Below, piece by piece: positions 1-6,824 of a DNA stretch of 16,795 nucleotides. This stretch comes from CAZNUM01 sp964539305. GTDB taxonomy: Bacteria > Fidelibacterota > Marinisomatia > Marinisomatales > TCS55. Position 1 is the stretch's first letter, and the number at the start of each line of letters is the position of its first letter. Location of the stretch: assembly GCA_964539305.1 (NCBI GenBank), contig CAZIIM010000034.1:1-16795 (forward strand), read 5' to 3'. The position numbers were made by a program, and so were the translations under genes. Below the pieces are notes generated by a model that was not told the DNA's origin, searched no databases, and saw only the letters and a list, made by a program, of their open reading frames with translations.

Positions 1-386
1 AAAAAATGTTCATACGAGGGATTAATCTTCGACGGCACTTGATGATCCAGCCGATGGATTTCCAGTTCCGGAATCATGGCGATAAAAATAGCTGGAATGG
101 CATCTTCCATAAAATAGGATTCGCTGGCCTTTGCCTGGATCATCTTGGCGACTGAGGTGACTAAAAGAGGAATAATGAACGGAGGCCCCACTTTGGAAAA
201 GAACAATAATGGATGAACATTCCAGCAGTAGGTCAAATGGACCAGATAGCTCTTCCCCTCAAAATACTGCTGCGCCACCGCATTGACGCCCACAATACTA
301 ATGCCCACGATAATAGAAGCCAGCACCGGTTTACTCAGAATGCGCTCCAGCAGAATCCAGAGCCGGACTCGGAAAGGAATACTCAT
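1..386 (-). CDS. Hypothetical membrane protein, N-terminal part (runs off left edge)
   Basis: This is an open frame of 128 codons with no stop before the window edge, so the C-terminus is missing. It starts MSIPFRVRLWILLERI. Two hydrophobic stretches are visible, one around residues 21-38 (VLASIIVGISIVGVNAVA) and one around 68-80 (PPFIIPLLVTSVA). A more polar part rich in charged residues follows, ending SYEHF at the edge. Its ATG (384-386) overlaps the TGA of the upstream Rieske-ThDP gene (383-385) in an ATGA arrangement, which is strong evidence for a real start and for translational coupling. I do not recognise the family. The coupling suggests it works with the Rieske-ThDP enzyme, perhaps as a membrane partner; that is inference only. 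Confidence 0.7.
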   Translation of the reverse strand, partial: MSIPFRVRLWILLERILSKPVLASIIVGISIVGVNAVAQQYFEGKSYLVHLTYCWNVHPLLFFSKVGPPFIIPLLVTSVAKMIQAKASESYFMEDAIPAIFIAMIPELEIHRLDHQVPSKINPSYEHF

Positions 387-2332
387 ATTAACCGGGGGTC
401 GCTAATGCATTCAATTAAAAATGGTTGTCTACTGTTTAAACCGGTTTTAAGCGCTTCTATCAACTCTGCTCCCGTCCTTACCTGACAGCCATCCCCTCCA
501 CACAACCGGGCGTATTCGGCAAAATTGGGATTCACCAGCGAGGTGTGCCACGCTTCCCATTCACCGGCCTGGAATTCTTTGGTGATTTTTCCCAATTCAT
601 TATTGTTTAACAGAATCAGTGTAATGTCCATGCCATATTTCACTGCTGTGGTGAATTCCGCCAGGTACTGGCCGAAGCCCCCGTCGCCAGCGATGGCAAC
701 CACCTTCCGACCCGTTTGGGCGGTCCAGGCACCCATGGCGGCGGGAAAGGCAAAACCGATGGATCCCAGGTAACCGGACATGAGGACGTCCTGGTTCTCG
801 CATTCAAAATAACGGCCGAAAGAGTAGGTATTATTCCCCACATCGACGCAAATAATAGCATCCTCCGGTATTTCCTGAGTCAAGGCGTGAAAGATGGTAG
901 CTGAATTGAGTCCCCTGGAAGAACGGTCCGTCCGGCGGCGGGCCTTTTCAGCACGCCAGTGTTCCCAACGCCGGGCAATCTCTTCCCGGAGACGGCTCCT
1001 GCCAGAAGTAACCGGTTTGGTTGCAGACATAAAGTGCCGGAGTGTGACTCCTATATCACCCCACAAGGGGACCTCCACGGGCCTAAATTTCCCCAGGGTC
1101 AACCGATCCCGATCCACCTGAATGGCGGGGACGTAATCGGCTATTCCCGTATGCACCGAAAAAGAAGCGCCAAACACAATTAATAAATCCGCTGTGCCCA
1201 TCATCACACTGGCGACGGGAATCCCGCTGCGGCCCAATACACCGCATGCCAGCGGATGGGAGTCGGGAATCAATCCTTTAGCCTTAAAGGTCGTCACCAC
1301 CGGCGCTTCCAGATGTTCGGCCAATTTCCGGATTTCCTCTTTATAACTCATGGCACCCTTGCCTGCAATAATACAGGGACGCTTCGCCTGATTGATCAAT
1401 CGAATCGCTTGGTCTAATTCATTCTCAGGCGGCGTAGTCTCAGTGGTGGAGACACGCCCGGATTGGGGAGTCTCAGGGATTGGATCCAGAGCGGGCAATA
1501 CCTGGATTTCATCCGGCAGGATCAGGGCGGTGGGACCCTGTTCCACAACGGCATGTTTAATAGCCAGTGCCACCAGATCCGAGGCGTTTTCAGCTCTCAA
1601 GACAGTCTGCTGCCAGCGGGTTACCGGTTCCAGAGCAGAATGAAGATCTACTTCCTGAAAGGTCCCCGGACCCATGATCTGGGTATTTACCTGGCCTGTG
1701 ATCGCCAGCAAGGGGACGTGATCCACATGGGCGTCCCACAGTCCTGTCATCAGATTGGTAGCCCCCGGTCCGGCAATGGTAAAACAGACTGCTGGATTCC
1801 CGGTTAATTTGGCATAGGCGGAGGCAGCAAAAGCGGCCGCACCCTCATGACGAATACCGTAATACCGCAGTTTCCCTTCCTTTTCGGCCTGGTGAAGCGC
1901 ATCGGCAAACCCAAGATTGGAATGGCCCACCATTCCGAACACCACTTCCACCCCCCAGTCGGTCAGAACCTGGACCATTTGATTGGAAACCGTCGGTGTC
2001 ATTTCCTGCTCCGTCACGCCCACATAAATGCCGTCATCCCGAACTTCTACTGGGAAGGATTCTGCTTTATCCTCAAATCCTTCCGGTGGGGCACCTGTAA
2101 CGGGATGGTATTCATAGGCGTGCCAGGGACAAATGACCCAGCCATTTTCGATCTGTCCTTCTCCCAACGGACCACCCTGGTGGGGACAGCGGTTTCCCAG
2201 TGCACCGATTTTCCCCTGATGATGGGTCAGACACAACTGCTTTTTCTCCGCCAGAACCGTCTTCACCCGTCCTTCTGGAAGACTGTCCCTTTCTGCCACC
2301 TTAATCCATTTCATCTTGGTTTCGGATTTCAT
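383..2332 (-). CDS. Rieske [2Fe-2S] domain fused to pyruvate-oxidase-like ThDP enzyme
   Basis: The protein is 649 aa. Residues 8-108 form a Rieske ferredoxin domain with cluster ligands Cys49, His51, Cys68 and His71 (motifs CPHQG and CPWH, 16 residues apart). From residue 111 a complete ThDP-enzyme body follows in the order Pyr, central and PP domain. The Pyr domain carries the expected catalytic Glu163 (RHEGAAAFAA), followed by AGPGATNL and DHVPLLAITGQ. The ThDP/Mg motif starts GDGGFG at about residue 549 and ends LLNNN about 30 residues later. The body most resembles the PoxB/acetolactate-synthase group, but it lacks PoxB's C-terminal membrane-binding tail. The start is set at 2332 because GGGAGG sits four bases before the ATG; an upstream in-frame start at 2404 would intrude on the DUF3047 gene. 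Likely a 2-oxo-acid decarboxylase or oxidase; the substrate is unknown. The downstream membrane gene overlaps by 4 bp. Confidence 0.9.
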   Translation of the reverse strand: MKSETKMKWIKVAERDSLPEGRVKTVLAEKKQLCLTHHQGKIGALGNRCPHQGGPLGEGQIENGWVICPWHAYEYHPVTGAPPEGFEDKAESFPVEVRDDGIYVGVTEQEMTPTVSNQMVQVLTDWGVEVVFGMVGHSNLGFADALHQAEKEGKLRYYGIRHEGAAAFAASAYAKLTGNPAVCFTIAGPGATNLMTGLWDAHVDHVPLLAITGQVNTQIMGPGTFQEVDLHSALEPVTRWQQTVLRAENASDLVALAIKHAVVEQGPTALILPDEIQVLPALDPIPETPQSGRVSTTETTPPENELDQAIRLINQAKRPCIIAGKGAMSYKEEIRKLAEHLEAPVVTTFKAKGLIPDSHPLACGVLGRSGIPVASVMMGTADLLIVFGASFSVHTGIADYVPAIQVDRDRLTLGKFRPVEVPLWGDIGVTLRHFMSATKPVTSGRSRLREEIARRWEHWRAEKARRRTDRSSRGLNSATIFHALTQEIPEDAIICVDVGNNTYSFGRYFECENQDVLMSGYLGSIGFAFPAAMGAWTAQTGRKVVAIAGDGGFGQYLAEFTTAVKYGMDITLILLNNNELGKITKEFQAGEWEAWHTSLVNPNFAEYARLCGGDGCQVRTGAELIEALKTGLNSRQPFLIECISDPRLI

Positions 2333-2342
2333 AGTGCCTCCC

Positions 2343-3059
2343 TCATCTCCTGGCAATTTCGATATAATCCAACCAGGCCCGTGTCCTTGAACCGGTGTTG
2401 TCACTGTCAGTCATGATGGCCAGACGGGCCATTCGGGGAGGATCTTCCCCGAAAGCCTGGCGATAGTCTTGAATCAGATTGGTTTTCTCTTCCACCCACT
2501 GGCCCGCTTTCCCGGGACCTTGCTCCACCAGGATCATCTGAGCTCGATCGGTGAAGGGATTAGGCAGGATGGTTTTATCATGGCGCCGGTTGACCCAGAT
2601 GTAATTCAAACTGGCGAAGGGAGGGGTTTGGTCATAAATCATTTTCAACGATTTGTAAAGCAATGATTCCAGAAAATCAGCTTTTTCCTCCTCATACTGG
2701 AATATAACATACAATCGCAATGGGTAATCGTCACCTGCTTTTTCCTCCGCATTCCCGGCCGGGATGACTGCATCCACCTTCCAGCGCCAGCTTAATAGGG
2801 GATAGGCATAAATATCGAAAGAATCCTGAAACACCAACCCGGAAGCGGCGTGATCGGAAGTGGCCTCCAGCCAGCCCTCCCCTGCTGGTCCGGAAATGAG
2901 CTGATACTGTGAATGATGATCAATCTTTGGAAAGGTGAGCGGAGACCAGCGCTCCAGACTATTGAAATCCTCCCGTAACCAGGTTTGACCCTGGAGGAAA
3001 ACCGAACCTGATATTAGAAAAAGTAACCACGTAAATTTTTTTAGTCCTTCGATGATCAT
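2343..3059 (-). CDS. DUF3047-family exported protein
   Basis: The protein is 238 aa. The N-terminus has Lys residues followed by a hydrophobic core (WLLFLISGSVFL) and QGQT, a probable Sec signal peptide cut near residue 25. The mature part shows the pattern I associate with DUF3047: a WRWKV block, a charged DDYPLRLYVIF segment, an LNYIWVN segment, and a late block with DYRQAFGEDPP and IMTDSDNTG. The function of this family is not established; the fold is likely a carbohydrate-binding-like beta sandwich in the periplasm (inference). It starts 13 bp after the LCAT-like gene and ends 10 bp before the ATG of the Rieske-ThDP gene, so the three are almost certainly co-transcribed. No clear Shine-Dalgarno is seen at the chosen ATG. 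Confidence 0.8.
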   Translation of the reverse strand: MIIEGLKKFTWLLFLISGSVFLQGQTWLREDFNSLERWSPLTFPKIDHHSQYQLISGPAGEGWLEATSDHAASGLVFQDSFDIYAYPLLSWRWKVDAVIPAGNAEEKAGDDYPLRLYVIFQYEEEKADFLESLLYKSLKMIYDQTPPFASLNYIWVNRRHDKTILPNPFTDRAQMILVEQGPGKAGQWVEEKTNLIQDYRQAFGEDPPRMARLAIMTDSDNTGSRTRAWLDYIEIARR

Positions 3060-3072
3060 TTTAGTGAGGTCC

Positions 3073-4446
3073 CTATTTGAGTATGGATCGCTGTGGTATC
3101 GCCAGTTGTGTCAGAATGAATTGCTGCACTTCCGGATCGCTGGGAAGGACCCGGTGTTTGTAGCAGCCAAACACCACTTTGTCCGCTGATTTACTGATTT
3201 TCATCTGGGTATCCAGCAGGACGATTCCATCCCCCGTATCGGTGTGTAAATATTTCTCCACCAGTTTCCGGCTTTTTACGGACCGGATGTGGGGCTGCCC
3301 ATGGCGATTAGTGGTCCATTCCAGGCTCCGAAGTGTCGGTTCGCAGTTACCGGCAATAACAATTTTCCTGGCTTCAATCCGGTTCCAATCTACCTGTTGT
3401 AGCGCCGACTGAAACAAGTACCCCCTCTGCAGGGCTTCCTGGACAAACGATTCAAATTCACGCCGCCGCTCCCTGGAAATAGCGGGACCATTGGCGGGAA
3501 ACGCCAGGGAACATTCCTTTTCAAAATGAGCCCATTCCCTATCGCTGAAAATGCTCATTCCATTATCGACCCAGGTGCGTATGTCGAACAGGTTCACATC
3601 ATAGCGTGTTCCATCCGGTTTCACCACAATGTCAGTCATATCCAGGGGCAGCATTTCATAAATGGAAAGCATGGTGAAGGTGGTCCAGGAGGGTGTGCTG
3701 ACAAACGGCCCCAGATATTCCCCCTCATTCAACGACTTGGCAGCGTAGGGGCTGCCGCCAAATGGAACGCCCAGGAAAAAGATTTGGTCAATATTGGCTG
3801 CACCGGCATAGGTGGGTGGTGGAATGTCCTGCGGGCGGTTAATACCGGAAATGACATCTTCCTTGCCGTAGAGCAGATAATAGGTAACAATCAGACCTCC
3901 CATGCTGTGGGCGATGACTGTAACCTTTTGATGGGGGTCGGGGCTGACGTGCTGGATGGCTTCAATCTGTTCCGCAAAAAGCCGGGCCGTTTCCACCAGG
4001 TCCCGGCGCCAGTCGTAGGCAAATAAATACAGATTATCCCTGGCTGTACAATTACGCAGATCCCCCTCCTGCAAACCACACTGGGAAAACTGTTCAATCA
4101 GGCTCTGGTACGCCTCTACTTCTGCCACCCGGTTAATCATCTGGTATTTAGGCAGGACTGCCGTAGGGATCAACCGGTCCCTATTGGCTGTAATCGGATG
4201 CTGATCTACAGGTAATTCCAGTCCGTCTACGCCCGGATTCAGAACAGCCTCGTGTGGGTCCACCGCCTGCAAATCCAGAATTTTCCCCCAGATCACATTA
4301 CCCGTTTGTGGATCCACCAATTGGGAGCCCATGATACCCGGTACAATGATGATGGGGCTCTTCGGATGAATATTTGTAGGCGAAATCACCGGCAGTTGGC
4401 TGCAGCCATACACCAACAGACCTATGAACGGGAATAACATTCTCAT
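3073..4446 (-). CDS. LCAT-like alpha/beta-hydrolase lipoprotein (acyltransferase or phospholipase)
   Basis: The protein is 457 aa. The N-terminus (MRMLFPFIGLLVYGC) is a lipoprotein signal with lipobox Cys15, so the mature protein is probably membrane-anchored outside the cytoplasm. The hydrolase fold begins with IIIVPGIMGSQL, typical of lecithin:cholesterol acyltransferase relatives. The nucleophile elbow is AHSMGG with Ser181. Asp406 in GDGIVLLD and His431 in YKHRVLPSDPEV complete the likely catalytic triad, in the order and spacing of LCAT-type enzymes. A tract rich in Pro and Gly after strand one matches the lid region. The natural substrate (phospholipid, sterol or other ester) is not visible. 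The start codon lacks a strong ribosome binding site; ATG 4440 (Met3) is an alternative. First gene of the operon that continues to the left edge. Confidence 0.85.
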   Translation of the reverse strand: MRMLFPFIGLLVYGCSQLPVISPTNIHPKSPIIIVPGIMGSQLVDPQTGNVIWGKILDLQAVDPHEAVLNPGVDGLELPVDQHPITANRDRLIPTAVLPKYQMINRVAEVEAYQSLIEQFSQCGLQEGDLRNCTARDNLYLFAYDWRRDLVETARLFAEQIEAIQHVSPDPHQKVTVIAHSMGGLIVTYYLLYGKEDVISGINRPQDIPPPTYAGAANIDQIFFLGVPFGGSPYAAKSLNEGEYLGPFVSTPSWTTFTMLSIYEMLPLDMTDIVVKPDGTRYDVNLFDIRTWVDNGMSIFSDREWAHFEKECSLAFPANGPAISRERRREFESFVQEALQRGYLFQSALQQVDWNRIEARKIVIAGNCEPTLRSLEWTTNRHGQPHIRSVKSRKLVEKYLHTDTGDGIVLLDTQMKISKSADKVVFGCYKHRVLPSDPEVQQFILTQLAIPQRSILK

Positions 4447-4480
4447 TGGGTTGTATTTGCCACCATCCGGTCAAACTGCA

Positions 4481-4518
4481 GAAAAAGAAATGGGGAAACC
4501 ACCGAAGCGATTTCCCCA
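4481..4518 (-). terminator. Intrinsic terminator after the Crp-Trx-DoxX operon
   Basis: Read on the minus strand, the arms TGGGGAAA and TTTCCCCA (plus positions 4511-4518 and 4491-4498) pair perfectly over 8 bp around a 12-base loop. They are followed at once by a T-rich tract, TTTCTTTTTC. The element lies 28 bp after the DoxX stop codon and before the LCAT-like gene. It separates two transcription units. Confidence 0.75.
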
Positions 4519-4546
4519 CGTGAGCTGCTACACCTGGACCGTAAGT

Positions 4547-4963
4547 TTAGGCGTTACCCTGATTGGCCCCGTTTCCTTTAACCACAAAGAACAGGGAAAC
4601 TGCCAGAATCAACGTCTGGAATTCCATGCCGCCCATGTGGTTGGTGCCCTCGCCCCAGCCGCTGGTGAAACTCCAGCCATTTTGCCAGTGCATCATTGAA
4701 ATGGCACCCAGCATTACGACGGAGAAGAGTAATCCGGCGACGCGGGTGGCCCATTCGGGACCGACAGCGCCCCAGAGAATAAAGATGCCGCCTACGACTT
4801 CCATCATTGCCAACATATAGATCATGATAACGGGCATACCCATCATCTTAGCCATCATCGGCGCCATGGGGAATTTGGTGAAGCCGTGAAAGAGAAAAGT
4901 CCCTGCCAGGCTTAACCGGACCAGCCAGTGCCCATAACCAGAGAACTTGTTGAATGTATCCAT
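4547..4963 (-). CDS. DoxX-family membrane protein with Met-rich segment
   Basis: The protein is 138 aa with four predicted membrane helices, the usual size for DoxX. Recognisable features are LVRLSLAGTFLFHGFTKF near the N-terminus and the pattern of short helices linked by Gly-rich turns (EVVGGIFILWGAVG). DoxX-like proteins are small integral membrane proteins often linked to redox homeostasis and thiol or sulfur chemistry. Residues 33-54 contain ten Met, unusual even for a membrane helix. The start at 4963 is set by an excellent AAAGGAGG five bases upstream; an in-frame start at 5065 would overlap the thioredoxin-like gene. It begins 16 bp after that gene, so the two are co-transcribed, and it ends the operon before an intrinsic terminator. 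A second, clearly different DoxX gene is at 8165-8551. Confidence 0.88.
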   Translation of the reverse strand: MDTFNKFSGYGHWLVRLSLAGTFLFHGFTKFPMAPMMAKMMGMPVIMIYMLAMMEVVGGIFILWGAVGPEWATRVAGLLFSVVMLGAISMMHWQNGWSFTSGWGEGTNHMGGMEFQTLILAVSLFFVVKGNGANQGNA

Positions 4964-4979
4964 GATACCTCCTTTTTTT

Positions 4980-5291
4980 CTACGATGCTGCCTGAACCGA
5001 GTTCGAGACAGCTTTGTGTTCAAGAATTTGAATTTTTTCTTCAAACCGACGAGGATCAAATCCACCCAGGTACCAGAGAGATCCGTTCACCCACAGGGCC
5101 GGAGTGACAAAACACTGAGAATACTCAGGAATCACATCTCCGTGGTCCAGATTGAAAACCTGCACATCCATTCCCGGATGGGAGGACCGACAACTCTCGA
5201 GAAAGGTCTGGATTTTATCGCAGATTGGGCAGGCGTCCCGCACAATCAATTGAACTAAAATCGTGTTTTTAGTTGTTAAATCTGATTTCAT
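4980..5291 (-). CDS. Thioredoxin/glutaredoxin-like protein (CPIC active site)
   Basis: The protein is 103 aa and lacks a signal peptide, so it is probably cytoplasmic. Residues 12-17 form the first strand (LVQLIV), followed by the active-site motif CPIC (Cys21, Cys24). A cis-proline motif (VTPALWVNG, Pro64) and a final strand (LWYLGGF) complete a short thioredoxin fold of the glutaredoxin-like kind. It probably reduces or exchanges disulfides. A further Cys34 and Cys60 may also take part. It sits between a Crp/Fnr regulator (54 bp upstream) and a DoxX membrane protein (16 bp downstream), which suggests thiol chemistry tied to the membrane partner. No good ribosome binding site precedes the ATG. 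Confidence 0.82.
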   Translation of the reverse strand: MKSDLTTKNTILVQLIVRDACPICDKIQTFLESCRSSHPGMDVQVFNLDHGDVIPEYSQCFVTPALWVNGSLWYLGGFDPRRFEEKIQILEHKAVSNSVQAAS

Positions 5292-5303
5292 CGTACGGGG
5301 AGT

Positions 5304-5339
5304 TTAAGGGCGGTTGAGCAATTTAATTGTCAACCTTAA
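5304..5339. repeat. Long imperfect palindrome between the Crp/Fnr and Trx-like genes
   Basis: GGTTGA (5312-5317) pairs with TCAACC (5330-5335). Inside, CAATT pairs with AATTG after a single unpaired G, giving a near-continuous 11-bp inverted repeat. Outer TTAA blocks at 5304-5307 and 5336-5339 are also symmetric but offset. It fills most of the 54-bp spacer. There is no T tract, so it does not look like a terminator. It could be an operator or an mRNA stem that sets the level of the downstream genes. Confidence 0.5.
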
Positions 5340-5345
5340 GACAGT

Positions 5346-6029
5346 TCAGGCCGACTTCAACCAATCCGGGTCTAATATTTTTAAATACCGACGGGAATAT
5401 TTGATTTTGCCCTCATCCACCAGTTCATTCAGGACGCCGTTGACGGTCTGGCGGGCAGTGGCCGTGAGTTCGGCGATCTCCTGGTGCGTCATGAAGGGCC
5501 GGACAATCACCCCATCCACCAGTTTTTTCCCAAAGGTGTTGACGTAGCGTTTCAGAAAAGCCAGGATGCGTTCTTTGGCATTTTTAAAAACCAGGTCCTC
5601 CACATGAGCCTGAATCCGGCGCAGTCGCCAGCCAATAAACTTGGTCACACTTCGGCTCAATTGGGGAGAACGGGCCATCAGTTCCGTGAACATCTCTTTA
5701 CTGATGGTGCAGATTACGGCATCCTCCGCCACTTCGGCAATATTTCCGTGGGTTTCCTGCCCCAGAAGGGCACTTTCACCGAAAATTTCACCCGGACCCA
5801 GAAGATCCAGCGTGGTACTGCGACCATCCTCCGAAACACGGGATATTTTGACTTTCCCCTCCTTTAAAAAATAGATGGTGTCACTCGGTTCCTCAGGGAA
5901 GTAAAGAATTTCCTTTTTGCTGGAGCGTTTCATCCGGCTCTGTTGATCTAGAGACATGAGTGCCTCCTCATCCAGCTCCCGGAAGAGGTTAAACCCTTTT
6001 AAATACCATAATTTTGTTTTTTCAGCCAT
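5346..6029 (-). CDS. Crp/Fnr-family transcription regulator
   Basis: The protein is 227 aa. Residues 13-125 form a cyclic-nucleotide-binding-type sensor domain with the GPGEIFGESALLG signature (78-90). A dimer helix follows around 125-160, then a Crp-type winged helix-turn-helix (residues 180-217, with recognition helix TARQTVNGVLNEL). The N-terminus has no Cys cluster, so it is not an oxygen-sensing Fnr with an Fe-S centre. In place of the Arg-Ser/Thr that bind cAMP in true Crp, the sequence reads QETHGNIAEV, so cAMP binding is doubtful and the ligand is unknown. It heads a likely operon with a thioredoxin-like and a DoxX gene and may control it. Start ATG at 6029 has only a weak upstream AGAAGG. 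Confidence 0.88.
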   Translation of the reverse strand: MAEKTKLWYLKGFNLFRELDEEALMSLDQQSRMKRSSKKEILYFPEEPSDTIYFLKEGKVKISRVSEDGRSTTLDLLGPGEIFGESALLGQETHGNIAEVAEDAVICTISKEMFTELMARSPQLSRSVTKFIGWRLRRIQAHVEDLVFKNAKERILAFLKRYVNTFGKKLVDGVIVRPFMTHQEIAELTATARQTVNGVLNELVDEGKIKYSRRYLKILDPDWLKSA

Positions 6030-6248
6030 GGGGAAGATTTACCTTCTGGTTTGGGGAATTGGGAAGGGATGCAGGTAGATCACAGCAGGGTAAAAAACCT
6101 GCTCATCATGGAATATAGCTCTTTTTCTTTTTGGAATCACTTCGATACCAGCGGTTTAATATAAAGCCAGCCCGGATTGCTGTAAATGGAAACTTTGAAA
6201 ATGGGACCGGAAGGAAAACAAGCCTGTTTTCACATCAAGATAAGGGTA
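6030..6248. other. Intergenic region between MsrB and Crp/Fnr genes
   Basis: This 219-bp stretch has no convincing coding frame. It holds a candidate terminator for the MsrB operon near 6205-6231 and an inverted repeat AGCAGG/CCTGCT at 6084-6103 with an 8-base loop. Minus-strand TATATT at 6118-6113 could be a -10 element for the Crp/Fnr gene, but no good -35 is seen. The leader of that gene therefore probably includes the inverted repeat. Confidence 0.5.
6205..6231 (-). terminator. Candidate terminator after MsrB operon
   Basis: A perfect 7-bp stem (GAAAACA / TGTTTTC, plus positions 6214-6220 and 6225-6231) with a 4-base loop lies 18 bp after the MsrB stop. On the minus strand the second arm is itself T-rich and is followed by CTTCC. 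The stem is AT-rich, so termination strength is uncertain. Confidence 0.4.
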
Positions 6249-6800
6249 TTAGGGCACCTTCTGATCGGTGGAGTCGGCTTTTTCATCCGGGTGAAAATCC
6301 AGGGCGGCTGAATTAATGCAGTACCGCAACCCGGTGGGCTCGGGTCCATCAGGAAAAACGTGACCCAAATGGGAGCCGCACTGGGCACAGAGCAGTTCCG
6401 TCCGGGTCATGAACAGGGAGTTGTCCTCCCGTTCAATAATCTTGCTTTTGTCCACCACGTCATAAAAACTGGGCCACCCCGATCCGGAATCATATTTCGT
6501 TTCCGATTTGAACAATTCATTCCCACAAGCGGCACAGACGAAGGTACCGTCATCTTTCAGGTGTACGTATTTACCGGTAAAAGGAGGTTCCGTCCCCCCC
6601 TGACGGAGTATCCGGTACTGTTCCGGAGTTAAACAGGTCTGCCATTCCGCTTCCGTTTTTTGAACTTTTTTGGTCATAGTTTGCTCACGATTGATTGTTT
6701 GTCCAGATAAGACTGGTAGTAAAAATAGGGTCAAGATGAACAGGACTGTCCACACGGACCAGATTCCCGTCTCACTGGAAGAAATTGCAGTTGTTTTCAT
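6249..6800 (-). CDS. msrB: Peptide methionine-(R)-S-oxide reductase, exported
   Basis: The protein is 183 aa. The N-terminal 34 residues include a long hydrophobic run (VWTVLFILTLFLLPVLSGQ), a signal peptide or membrane anchor, so repair occurs outside the cytoplasm. The MsrB domain follows (about 46-172), with GSGWPSF, two zinc-binding CxxC pairs (Cys89/92 and Cys138/141) and the catalytic Cys161 in RYCINSAAL. Cys56 is the only other Cys and could be the resolving residue. MsrB reduces methionine-R-sulfoxide in damaged proteins. Start 6800 is preferred over 6806 because AAAGGA lies six bases before it. It begins 24 bp after the VOC gene, and is the last gene of the MarR operon. Confidence 0.93.
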   Translation of the reverse strand: MKTTAISSSETGIWSVWTVLFILTLFLLPVLSGQTINREQTMTKKVQKTEAEWQTCLTPEQYRILRQGGTEPPFTGKYVHLKDDGTFVCAACGNELFKSETKYDSGSGWPSFYDVVDKSKIIEREDNSLFMTRTELLCAQCGSHLGHVFPDGPEPTGLRYCINSAALDFHPDEKADSTDQKVP

Positions 6801-6824
6801 AATCATCCTTTATTTTAACACGAA

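Noticed and set aside
2333..2404. N-terminal extension of the Rieske-ThDP protein by 24 residues
   Set aside because: It overlaps the end of the DUF3047 gene, and the start at 2332 has a strong ribosome binding site.
1847..2416. 189-codon plus-strand open frame opposite the Rieske domain and start region
   Set aside because: It is antisense to a gene with clear domain motifs and shows no recognisable family; a shadow frame.
3526..4026. 166-codon plus-strand open frame opposite the LCAT-like gene
   Set aside because: No family features and no ribosome binding site; the minus strand has a full catalytic triad.
4964..5065. N-terminal extension of the DoxX protein by 34 residues
   Set aside because: The extension is basic and unlike DoxX, overlaps the thioredoxin-like gene, and encodes the AAAGGAGG site that serves the internal ATG.
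5312..5335. Classical Fnr box reading of the palindrome
   Set aside because: Fnr sites have TTGAT-N4-ATCAA; here TTGA and TCAA are 12 bases apart, so it is reported only as an unassigned palindrome.
6570..6581. Palindrome TTTACCGGTAAA
   Set aside because: It is within the conserved MsrB coding sequence and is best explained by codon chance.
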